Part shown: one piece after another, positions 8,197-16,457 of the stretch
Layout: each line of letters begins with the position of its first letter
Position numbering within the stretch: position 1 is the stretch's first letter
Source: Sphingomonas pituitosa NBRC 102491
Lineage (GTDB): Bacteria > Pseudomonadota > Alphaproteobacteria > Sphingomonadales > Sphingomonadaceae
DNA length: 64,000 bases
Direction of reading: 5' to 3'
NCBI RefSeq assembly: GCF_001598435.1
Contig: NZ_BCYY01000009.1
Span: 1 to 64,000 of the forward strand
Position numbers and translations under genes: made by a program
Notes under the pieces: model-generated
Told to the model about the DNA's origin: nothing
Databases searched by the model: none
The model's input: only the letters and a program-made list of their open reading frames with translations

Positions 8197-9711
8197 ATGG
8201 GCCAGCGGGCAAAGCGCCGAGTCGTGATTGTCGGAGGCGGCACGGCGGGGTGGATGACAGCAGCGGCGCTGGTGGATGCGCTCAACCCACGGATTTCCGT
8301 GCAACTGATCGAGTCACCCGAGATTGGCATCGTCGGCGTGGGCGAGGCGACCTTCCCGCATCTTCGGCTCTTCCTCCGCCGGCTGGGCATCGACGAGGCG
8401 GCATTCATGGCTGCGACCCATGCCACCTTTAAGCTGGGCATCGTCTTCAACGATTTCGGGGCGTTGGGCGAAGAATATATGCACGGTTTCGCTGGCTTCG
8501 GCGAAGCCGTGGCGGGAGTGCCCTTCTACCATTACTGGCTGCGCATGCACCGCCATGCGAATGGTGCGGCAATCGGCGACTATTCGATTGCGGTGGCTGC
8601 GGCCCGGGCGCGCCGCTTCCACCCGCCCTGCGCCGAATTGGGGGGAGAAGCCGCATTCAGCTACGCCTATCAGTTCGACGCCACCCGCTTCGCCCCTTTC
8701 CTGCGCGATTTCGCCTGTGCGCGCGGTGTCGATCGGGTCGAGGCGACGGTACGGCGGGTGGAACGCGATGCCGATAGCGGCGACGTGGTGGCGCTGGAAC
8801 TGGGCGATGGGCGGCGTATCGAGGGAGATCTGTTCGTCGACTGTTCGGGGTTTCGCAGCCTGTTGCTGGGCGAGACGCTGGAAGAGGGCTGGGAAAGCTG
8901 GAGCGATTGGCTGCCCTGCGATCGCGCCGTGGCGATGCCATGCGGCCGGCCAGCGGGCGAGATTGAGCCGTTCACCCGAGCGATCGGCATGCCCTCCGGC
9001 TGGCGCTGGCGCATTCCGCTGCAGCACCGGCTGGGCAATGGCTATGTGTTCAGCAGCGCCCATGTCAGCGAAGACGAGGCGACCGCACAACTCGCGGCGG
9101 TGTTGGAAGGCGAACCGCTGGCCGATCCGCGAATCCTGAAGTTCCGGCCCGGCCGGCGTATGCGAGCCTGGTCGCACAACGTCATCGGTATCGGCCTTGC
9201 TGCGGGCTTCCTCGAGCCGATGGAATCGACCAGCATCTATCTAGTGCAGGTCGCGATCGACTGGTTGCTCGAGCTGTTCCCGATCGATGCGGTGGACCCG
9301 CAGGATCGCGCGACGTTCAACGAGCTGATCGATTTCGAATATGCCCGCATCCGCGACTTCCTGATCCTGCATTACCACGCCACACGGCGTGACGATTCCC
9401 CGTTCTGGAATCGGATGCGCACAATGGAGATACCGGAAAGCCTCGCCGATCGACTGGCGCTGTGGCGGCAGGCGGCGCGAATACCCTTCTACGGGCGCGG
9501 CCCGTTTCTCGAACCGAGCTGGGTTTCTGTGCTGCTGGGGCAGGGCATTCGCCCGGAGGTCTGGGATGCCCGTGCGCAATTGCCGGATGCCGAGAAGCTC
9601 CGCGGCGCGATGTTGCATCTGAAGGGCGACATCGATCGTCGCGTCTACACCATGCCGGGTCATTCGCGGTTCCTCCAGAACCTGCTCGGCCAGGAGGACC
9701 GTGTTGGCTGA
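8197..9711 (+). CDS. Flavin-dependent tryptophan halogenase family protein
   Basis: The FADH2-dependent halogenase fold spans 504 residues. The N-terminal dinucleotide motif GGGTAGW is at 13-19. The catalytic Lys is in ATFKLG (K79, the same number as in PrnA). WRWRIP lies at 269-274 and the active-site Glu in PMESTS is E343. All residues known to be needed for hypohalous-acid-based halogenation are kept, so it could chlorinate or brominate an indole or other arene. RBS AGGAGGGG precedes the ATG. No flavin reductase is nearby. In related bacteria such genes sit beside TonB receptors and their real substrates are mostly unknown; the substrate here is unknown. Confidence 0.88.
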   Translation: MGQRAKRRVVIVGGGTAGWMTAAALVDALNPRISVQLIESPEIGIVGVGEATFPHLRLFLRRLGIDEAAFMAATHATFKLGIVFNDFGALGEEYMHGFAGFGEAVAGVPFYHYWLRMHRHANGAAIGDYSIAVAAARARRFHPPCAELGGEAAFSYAYQFDATRFAPFLRDFACARGVDRVEATVRRVERDADSGDVVALELGDGRRIEGDLFVDCSGFRSLLLGETLEEGWESWSDWLPCDRAVAMPCGRPAGEIEPFTRAIGMPSGWRWRIPLQHRLGNGYVFSSAHVSEDEATAQLAAVLEGEPLADPRILKFRPGRRMRAWSHNVIGIGLAAGFLEPMESTSIYLVQVAIDWLLELFPIDAVDPQDRATFNELIDFEYARIRDFLILHYHATRRDDSPFWNRMRTMEIPESLADRLALWRQAARIPFYGRGPFLEPSWVSVLLGQGIRPEVWDARAQLPDAEKLRGAMLHLKGDIDRRVYTMPGHSRFLQNLLGQEDRVG

Positions 9712-11098
9712 ACCTTCCTTTGTCGAGCGCATCGCCGTTGTCGGCGGCGGCACGGTCGCCTTGCTGGCTGCGCTCGCACTCGCCCGTGCGCTGCCGCGCA
9801 GCACGGTGATGCACGTGCCGTCGGCAGTGCCTGATGAAGCGATGGCCGATCACGCCGTTTCGGGCGAAGACGCGCTGCAGGCATTGCACCGGCGCCTTGG
9901 GATCGCTGAGCAGCTCCTCCTTGCGCGTGCCGGCGCGAGCCACTGGTTGGCTACCTGTTATCGCGGATTTGGCGCGCGGCCGGAGTTCCTGGTGGGGCAC
10001 GGCGCCGCGCCCCGCGACGAAGCGGGCGGGTTCGCCGCCGAACCGTCGCTTGCCGCCTTGCTCGCGGCGGAGGAGCGCTTCCTGGCCGCCGAGCAGGACG
10101 GCGGCGACGCCGTCGATCCACTGCTGCGATTTGCCCCGGATGCGTATCGCGAGGGGCTTGCGATACTGGCGGGACAGGCGGGGGTGCGGCGGACGCCGTA
10201 CGCCGCCGGACCGGCGGCCTACGGTGGGGTCGCACTCGTGGACGGAACCGTTCTCCACGCGGATCTGCTGATCGATGCCACCGGGTGCGGTTGGCTGCGT
10301 GACGCACAGGGGCCGGCGGCGTGGGTCAATTGGCATGGTCACGATCAGCTCGTCTGGGGCGCCCGGCTGTCGGTGCCGGCGGCGGCGCTGCCCAGCTTGT
10401 GCGATACGATCACCGCCTGTGATTCCGGCTATCTGGTGGCACAGCCAGGACGGCACGCCATGTTCTGGACCGCGCTATGGGCCGGGAGCGATGCCGAAGC
10501 GCCGATGCTTAGGTCCCTCGCGGCGGCCAGCGGTGCGGCGCCGGGCGCTCCTTTTCGGATACGGCCCGGGCGGCGCACCACACCCTGGCAGGGCAAGGTG
10601 CTGGCGATCGGCGATTCCGCCGCCCGTTTCGCCCCCCTCGGCAGCGGGAACCTGCACCTGGCGGCTGCCCAGATCTCGCTGCTACTGGAGCTGCTGCCCA
10701 GCGGCACCGCGCCCTTTGCGGAGGCCGGCGAGTATAATCGGCGTGCGTCACTCCTGATCGACGATGCCCATGATTTCGTTCGGTGCCAGCAAGGTGGGGC
10801 AGGTTCTGCGGCGCTCGCCCAGCGCATCGATCAGTTCCGTCGACGCGGCTGGGTACCTGCGCTCTCCGAAGGGCTGATCGCGGTCGATCGCTGGTCGCAG
10901 CTTCTGATGGGCCTTGGGCACGGCCCGGGCGTGCTGCCGCGCGCGCGGGCGATACCGCAGGAGACCTTGGAGGGGATGGCGCGTCAACGCCACCAGCAGC
11001 GAAGCGCGCAGCTGGAGCTCGCGCGACCATATGCGGAGTGGATAGCCGCCCGACACAGCCGAAAAGCAGGCGGCGATCCCCATCCGCGCCCGCTGTAG
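9701..11098 (+). CDS. Degenerate halogenase-like flavoprotein
   Basis: This 465-residue FAD-binding protein resembles the preceding halogenase. It has an N-terminal dinucleotide motif (VVGGGTVALLAAL), a central LIDATGCGWL block and a C-terminal VLAIGDSAARFAPLGSGN segment. It lacks the Lys found in ATFKLG, the WxWxIP motif, and the Glu of PMES (here PLGS), so halogenation by the PrnA mechanism is not expected. The GTG at 9701 overlaps the halogenase by 11 bases with AGGAGG upstream; a TTG at 9704 is also possible. It may be a partner or regulatory subunit, or a flavoenzyme of different chemistry. The downstream role is inferred only. Confidence 0.75.
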   Translation: MLAEPSFVERIAVVGGGTVALLAALALARALPRSTVMHVPSAVPDEAMADHAVSGEDALQALHRRLGIAEQLLLARAGASHWLATCYRGFGARPEFLVGHGAAPRDEAGGFAAEPSLAALLAAEERFLAAEQDGGDAVDPLLRFAPDAYREGLAILAGQAGVRRTPYAAGPAAYGGVALVDGTVLHADLLIDATGCGWLRDAQGPAAWVNWHGHDQLVWGARLSVPAAALPSLCDTITACDSGYLVAQPGRHAMFWTALWAGSDAEAPMLRSLAAASGAAPGAPFRIRPGRRTTPWQGKVLAIGDSAARFAPLGSGNLHLAAAQISLLLELLPSGTAPFAEAGEYNRRASLLIDDAHDFVRCQQGGAGSAALAQRIDQFRRRGWVPALSEGLIAVDRWSQLLMGLGHGPGVLPRARAIPQETLEGMARQRHQQRSAQLELARPYAEWIAARHSRKAGGDPHPRPL

Positions 11099-11415
11099 AC
11101 GGAGATCTTGCACGTTAGCCGTGCCTCCCAGCCAATCGTCTGCATCTAATGTAAAAACGGATAGCGGAAGGTCGCGGCGCGCACCTGATCGTCGGATTCG
11201 GCAGTGATGTCGAGGTTCAAGCTTTCGGGGCAGACTGTGCTGGTGATCTGCGAAGAGCAGGTTGGCGATGTCGCATATTGGGCTGTGGGCAGCCGAGTTG
11301 ATTTGGGTGATCTGAACTCGAATTGCTCAACAGTGCAGCACTCATATTTACGGAAAAATTCAATATTCTAGAAACGCCATGTAAAAACATCATATGAACA
11401 TTGCCAGATAGGCAT
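11099..11415. other. Intergenic region, 317 bases
   Basis: This gap lies between convergent genes. It is less GC-rich near its right end (11340-11410). It holds a short plus-strand frame (11207-11371, 54 codons, MSRFKLSGQTVLV...) with no recognisable domain or clear ribosome-binding site. No terminator hairpin with a T tract was seen. Confidence 0.4.
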
Positions 11416-12378
11416 TCATTTGCGGGCCTGTGCCGTAGGGTGCTCTCGATTTCCCGTATCCAGCGTCCTGGGTTCGATCGTCACAGCGTCCGGATTTGCG
11501 ATCAGGTCGCGGATCGCTGCTGTATCCCCCTGATTTACGACGCCATACACGCGGGTCGAAGCGGCGCGTGAATCGCTCAGCACCACGCGATCGCGGGAAT
11601 AACGGTTCACTTCCGCAATGACGTCGGCGAGTGGCTCGCCTTGAAACACCAGCCGCCCGCGGGTCCATGCAGTCGCGTTCTCGGGCGCGACATCGGGGAC
11701 CTGGCGGATAAAGCCGGTGCTGCCGCTGGCATTGTCCGTGACGCCGAACGATAGCCGCTCGCCCTTGCGCGCTATTTTCTCGATCGGCTCGGCCACGCCC
11801 AATTGGCCGCGTTGAGGCAGGGCGACGCGAATGATGCCTTCGACGACGCTCACGCGCGCTTCCTGCCGTCCCAGGCTCACGTCGAACACCGTGCCCACGG
11901 CGACGACATTGCCGTGTTGCGTCTGAACAATGAAAGGCCGCGCCTTGTCATGCGCGACCTTGAACAGCGCCTCGCCGGCCGTCAGCCGCAAGTGGCGCGT
12001 ACCGGGAGTGTAGGCGACTTCCAGCCGGCTGTCTGCGGCCAGCGTGACCACCGATCCGTCACCCAGTTCCACATGGCGGCGCTCGGCATGGCCCGTGGCC
12101 ACCACTCGCGATGATTCCACCACGGGCGTGGGGCGGGTCAGCCATAGCGTGGCGCCTGGCAGTGCCAGTGCGGCGATCGCCGCCGCAACTGCGGCCGCGC
12201 GCCACTGCCGCACCGGACGGCGGCGCAACTCCGCGGGGCCCGGGCGTTCGAATTCGCCCAGCCAGCCCCAGAATGCCGCGGCTTCGGCCTCGTCGGCAGG
12301 GTGGAGGCCGGACCCTCTCCCTTCGAGAAATGCCTCGAACACCGCCGGTGCGCGCTTGCCCAGATCAGGATCGCTCAT
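11416..12378 (-). CDS. FecR-family anti-sigma/sigma-regulator protein
   Basis: The 320 residues comprise a cytoplasmic N-terminus (DUF4880-like, AFWGWLGEF), one membrane segment near 62-82, and a periplasmic FecR domain (ELGDGSVVTLAADSRLEV, then LRLTAGEALFKV and FIVQTQHGNVVAVGTVFDV). A C-terminal STN-like part includes FQGEPLADVIAEVNRYS. FecR proteins relay ligand-bound status of a TonB receptor to a FecI sigma factor across the inner membrane. Its ATG overlaps the sigma-factor stop by four bases. The receptor it should read is the divergent gene beginning at 13092. Confidence 0.93.
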   Translation of the reverse strand: MSDPDLGKRAPAVFEAFLEGRGSGLHPADEAEAAAFWGWLGEFERPGPAELRRRPVRQWRAAAVAAAIAALALPGATLWLTRPTPVVESSRVVATGHAERRHVELGDGSVVTLAADSRLEVAYTPGTRHLRLTAGEALFKVAHDKARPFIVQTQHGNVVAVGTVFDVSLGRQEARVSVVEGIIRVALPQRGQLGVAEPIEKIARKGERLSFGVTDNASGSTGFIRQVPDVAPENATAWTRGRLVFQGEPLADVIAEVNRYSRDRVVLSDSRAASTRVYGVVNQGDTAAIRDLIANPDAVTIEPRTLDTGNREHPTAQARK

Positions 12379-12881
12379 GCGCCGCGCTCCATCAGATGCG
12401 CCAGGCGGTCGTAGAGATGGGCCACCGCATGCGTCAGGTGCTTCTGCACCATGCGGGGCGAGATTCCCAGTTCGCGCGCGATCTCGCCGGTGCCGCGTTC
12501 GTCGAAACGGCGCATCACGAACACTTCGCGGCAGCGAGGGGAGAGTTCGTCCAGTGCCCGTTCCAGTGCAGCCTGAAGATCGGCGACGCGGCGGCGATCC
12601 TCTTGCGCCGCGCGCACCGGCGGGTCGATCTCCGCGGTCACCGGGACCATGGGCAGCATCCGCCGATGCCGGTCGGCGATCAGGTTTGCGGCGATCCGGA
12701 AGAGATAGGCCTGGGGTTCATCCACCGTGCGTTCGCGTGCGCTGGCGAGCAGTCTGGCACAGGCTTCCTGGACCAGATCGTCGACCTCGGCCGGATCGGC
12801 GATGCGGCGGGCGACGAAGGCGCGCAGCGCCGCGCGATAGGCATCGAACCCCTCTTCCTGCGTCCTGGACGACATGCGCAT
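12375..12881 (-). CDS. FecI-type ECF sigma factor
   Basis: This sigma-70 family protein of extracytoplasmic-function type has about 168 residues. Region 2 includes EVDDLVQEACARLLA and AYLFRIAANLIADRHRR; region 4 includes LSPRCREVFVMRRFDERGTGEIARELGIS with a helix-turn-helix. The start is uncertain: ATG at 12881 or 12875, and the frame stays open to 12968. It is the first gene of a two-gene operon with FecR and is divergent from a receptor carrying an N-terminal signalling domain. The expected role is to transcribe that receptor operon when its ligand is bound. Confidence 0.92.
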   Translation of the reverse strand: MRMSSRTQEEGFDAYRAALRAFVARRIADPAEVDDLVQEACARLLASARERTVDEPQAYLFRIAANLIADRHRRMLPMVPVTAEIDPPVRAAQEDRRRVADLQAALERALDELSPRCREVFVMRRFDERGTGEIARELGISPRMVQKHLTHAVAHLYDRLAHLMERGA

Positions 12882-13091
12882 TTCCGGTCGTTCGGCAGCC
12901 GACAAGCCTGTTTCCCCCATCGGACGCGATGCCCGCATTTTCCCTGTCATGACGCGCCTTTGGCGCAAAGGCGAACCGTGCCGCGGTGCAACACCTCAAA
13001 TTAATTCGCGGAGGCAGGTTCGCGTGTCGTGCTGCGCGGCGTCATGAAATTGAAATGCCGGGCAATCGGCATGGGCACAGGGGGTCACTAT

Positions 13092-16000
13092 ATGAACACA
13101 CGCGGGTTGCTTCTCGTCACCGTTGCGGCCTTTGTCGCGGTTCCCGCTGCAGCGCAGGCCAATGGACCCGCGCGCCACGAACTGCATTTGCCGGGCGGGC
13201 GGCTCGACGCGGTGTTGCTACAGGTTGCGCAGCAGACGGGGCTGCAACTGGTGTTCACCGATCCCGCGATCAGCCGCGTGACCGCGCCGCGGCTGGACGG
13301 GCGCTACACGGCGCGCGCCGCGCTGGAGCTGTTGCTGGCCAACAGCCGCTATACCTACCGCTTCACCGGGCCCAACAGCGTCCGCGTGGTGCTGCGCGAC
13401 GCGGCCCCGGCGATGCGCCCGGTCGCGCTGTACCAGGAGACCTCCGTAGCGGCGCCCGGCGGTGACCAGCAGGCGGCAGCACAGACCGCCGGTGCAGAGC
13501 AGGCAGCGAACGGCGATGCGCCAGCGGAAGACATCGTCGTCGTCGGATCGCAGATCCGGGGCAGCAAGGTGACGGCGGCACTGCCGGTGACCGTGGTGGA
13601 CGAGGCGCAGATCGGCGCGACCGGCGCCACATCGGGCGACGAACTGTTCCGCTCGATCCCGCAGCTCGGCGATGTCAGTTTCAACAGCTCGTACCTGCCC
13701 AACAGTTCGAACGCGGCGCGCGGCGACGTGGGGTCGATCAACCTGCGCAATCTGGGCGTCGGCAACACGCTGGTGCTGCTGAACGGTCGCCGCGTGGTCA
13801 ATCACCCGACCAGCCGGGCGGACGACAATCTGGTGCCGGTGATGACGGTGAACACCAATGCCCTCCCGGTCTTTGGCCTCGAGCGGCTGGAAGTGCTGCG
13901 CGACGGCGCTGCCGCCATTTATGGATCGGATGCGGTGGCGGGCGTGGTGAACACCGTGCTCAAGACCGATTTCACCGGCGTCGAGCTGGAAGGCCAGGTC
14001 GGCTGGGCCGAGGATTCGCAGCTGTTCGAGACCAATACCCACCTGCTCGTCGGCCATAATTTCGGCAGCCGCGGCAACCTCACGCTCTTCGCCAGCCACG
14101 ACAAGCGCGACGGCGTGCTCGCCAGCGACTTCGATTACACGCGTTCGGCGGACAAGCGCCCGCTGTTCGCCGGCACGCGCTTCGATGGCGCGACGGCGCT
14201 CGACGGGCGCGCGACGATCACGCCCTGGGGATCGTTCCAGACGCTGAACAACGTCGTGGTGCGCCAGGGTTCGACGGGGATCACCAACAGCTCGGGCCAG
14301 TTCCACCTGCAACCCACCAGCTTTATCGGCTGTCCGGCCGGCGGCGCGGGCGTGCGCGGCAGCAACTGCATCGCCACCGGCACCAGCGCCACCGCCGGCA
14401 TCCGCGAGCTGCGGTTCGATGCGCCCGTTGCGTTCAACACCAACGTGACGCCCAATATCCGCCGCATCAACCTGTTCGCGAACGGGCATTACGAACTGAC
14501 CGACGGGCTCGAGCTGTTCGGGGAGGCGGGCTATTATAACGGCAAGAGCAACAGCGTGCAGGCATCGACCGGCACGCTCTCGTCCGGCCCGCTGACGATC
14601 GCGGCCAATGCCTATTACAACCCGTTCGGTCCGACCGGCAGCGCCAACCGCCAGCCCAATATCAACGCGCCCGCTGCCGGGCTGCCGGTGGTGCTGTCGA
14701 GCTATAACTTCGCCGATGTCGGCCCGAACCGCGTCGACGTCCTCAATACGCAGTACCGTCTGCTGGGCGGGGTCCGCTTCGGCGTGCTGGGCTTCGACTG
14801 GGAAAGCGCCGCGCTGTATTCGGAAGCGCGGGTGCGCGACACCTCCGACGGAATCAGCCAGACGCTGCTCCAGCGCCAGATCAACCTGACCACGGCGGAT
14901 GCCTATAATCCCTTCAACGGCAGCGGCCTGAACCCGCCCAGCGGTGCGGATGCGACGCCCAGCAATGCCGCCGCCCTTGCCGCCATTCGGATCAAGACCA
15001 CGCGCATCAGCCAATCGACGCTGGCGATGTGGGACCTGAAGGGGTCGACGACTCGCCTGATCACCCTGCCGGGCGGTGATGTCGGCATGGCGATCGGTGG
15101 CGAAGTGCGCCGGGAAACGCAGCGCGATGATCGCGATCCGCGCGTCGACGGCACCATCCAGTTCACCGATTCGATCACCGGCGCGGTCAACGGTTCCGAC
15201 CTGGTGGGCACCAGCCCATCGCCGGACACGCAGGGCCGCCGCACGGTCGCTGCCGCCTATGTCGAGCTGGCGGTTCCGGTAATCTCGCCCGAAATGCGCA
15301 TTCCGCTGGTGCGCAATCTGGAGCTCCAGCTGGCCGGGCGGTTCGAGCATTATTCGGACGTGGGATCGGTCGCCAAGCCGAAGATCGCCGGTGCGTGGGA
15401 CATCGTCAGCGGGATTCGCCTGCGCGGCTCCTATGCCGAAGGGTTCAAGGCGCCGAACCTGGAGCAGATCAACGCCACCATGGTCACGCGATCGAACACG
15501 CGCACCGACTATGTCCGTTGCGAGGCACAGCTGCGCACGGGCGCGATTTCCAGCTTCGCCAATTGCTCGCAAAGCTTCGCCACCACGGCACGGCGCTCGG
15601 GCAACCCCAACCTGAAGCCCGAAGAGTCCAAGAACTGGACCGTAGGCATCGTGCTGGAGCCGCATTTCCTGGATTCGAGCATCGGGCGGATCACGCTCAC
15701 TGCCGATTACTGGCATGTCGACCAGACCGGGATCGTCGGCCTGTTCGGCGAAGGAAATGCGCTCATCAACGATTACCTGCAGCGCGTGCAGGGCTCGAGC
15801 GACGCCAATGTCGTCCGCGCCGCGCCGACGGCGGAGGACGTTGCGCTGTTCGCCGGTTCGGGCATCGCGCCGGTCGGGCGTGTGCTGTACGTCAACGACA
15901 AATATGTGAACCTGTTGCCGCAGGAAGCCGCGGGCATCGATCTGGGCGTAAACTGGCGGCTGCCCGACTTCGGGATCGGCCGGATCACGCTGAACGCCAA

Positions 16001-16457
16001 TGCGGCGTATCTGGACAAGTTCTTCCTCCAGCCTTCGCCGCCGATCCAGGAGCTGATCTCCGCCCGCGCGGCCGGCACGATCAATGCGGGTACGACCATC
16101 GCCGATGCGGGCGACCTGGTGCGGCAGAACGGCAAGCCGCGGTGGAAGGCCACCGGATCCGTCACCTGGGAAAAGGGAATGTTCCAGCTGGGCGCCTTTA
16201 CCCAGTATACCAGCGATGTGGAGGATACCGGGCTGCTCGACAGCGCCGGCGCCGCGTGGCTCGTGGAAGACCAGATGACGATCAATCTGTATGGTCAGGT
16301 GACGATCGGCAACCGCGACGAGGGGCGGTACCGACTGCGCATCGGCGTGCGAAACCTGACGAACGAGGCGCCGCCGCTCAGTTCGAACGGATATCTCGGC
16401 TCGCTCTACAATCCCTATGCGCGCTATTGGTACGCCAACATGCGGGTGAGCTTCTGA
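13092..16457 (+). CDS. TonB-dependent receptor with N-terminal STN signalling domain
   Basis: This 1121-residue protein has a signal peptide ending near PAAAQAN. A secretin/TonB short N-terminal domain follows (about 30-105; LPGGRLDAVLLQVAQQTG, ALELLLANSRYTYRF). Next are a linker, the TonB-box-like EDIVVVGSQIRGS, a plug and a barrel ending in MRVSF. The STN domain marks it as a transducer: it imports a ligand and reports it to FecR/FecI, encoded divergently. The ATG at 13092 follows AGGGGG; an in-frame ATG 63 bases earlier (13029) would move the leader inward and is less likely. The gammaglutamyltransferase gene overlaps its stop (TGATG). Confidence 0.92.
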   Translation: MNTRGLLLVTVAAFVAVPAAAQANGPARHELHLPGGRLDAVLLQVAQQTGLQLVFTDPAISRVTAPRLDGRYTARAALELLLANSRYTYRFTGPNSVRVVLRDAAPAMRPVALYQETSVAAPGGDQQAAAQTAGAEQAANGDAPAEDIVVVGSQIRGSKVTAALPVTVVDEAQIGATGATSGDELFRSIPQLGDVSFNSSYLPNSSNAARGDVGSINLRNLGVGNTLVLLNGRRVVNHPTSRADDNLVPVMTVNTNALPVFGLERLEVLRDGAAAIYGSDAVAGVVNTVLKTDFTGVELEGQVGWAEDSQLFETNTHLLVGHNFGSRGNLTLFASHDKRDGVLASDFDYTRSADKRPLFAGTRFDGATALDGRATITPWGSFQTLNNVVVRQGSTGITNSSGQFHLQPTSFIGCPAGGAGVRGSNCIATGTSATAGIRELRFDAPVAFNTNVTPNIRRINLFANGHYELTDGLELFGEAGYYNGKSNSVQASTGTLSSGPLTIAANAYYNPFGPTGSANRQPNINAPAAGLPVVLSSYNFADVGPNRVDVLNTQYRLLGGVRFGVLGFDWESAALYSEARVRDTSDGISQTLLQRQINLTTADAYNPFNGSGLNPPSGADATPSNAAALAAIRIKTTRISQSTLAMWDLKGSTTRLITLPGGDVGMAIGGEVRRETQRDDRDPRVDGTIQFTDSITGAVNGSDLVGTSPSPDTQGRRTVAAAYVELAVPVISPEMRIPLVRNLELQLAGRFEHYSDVGSVAKPKIAGAWDIVSGIRLRGSYAEGFKAPNLEQINATMVTRSNTRTDYVRCEAQLRTGAISSFANCSQSFATTARRSGNPNLKPEESKNWTVGIVLEPHFLDSSIGRITLTADYWHVDQTGIVGLFGEGNALINDYLQRVQGSSDANVVRAAPTAEDVALFAGSGIAPVGRVLYVNDKYVNLLPQEAAGIDLGVNWRLPDFGIGRITLNANAAYLDKFFLQPSPPIQELISARAAGTINAGTTIADAGDLVRQNGKPRWKATGSVTWEKGMFQLGAFTQYTSDVEDTGLLDSAGAAWLVEDQMTINLYGQVTIGNRDEGRYRLRIGVRNLTNEAPPLSSNGYLGSLYNPYARYWYANMRVSF

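Noticed and set aside
11207-11371. A 54-codon plus-strand frame in the gap after the halogenase pair
   Set aside because: No ribosome-binding site or domain, and its codon use differs from neighbouring genes.
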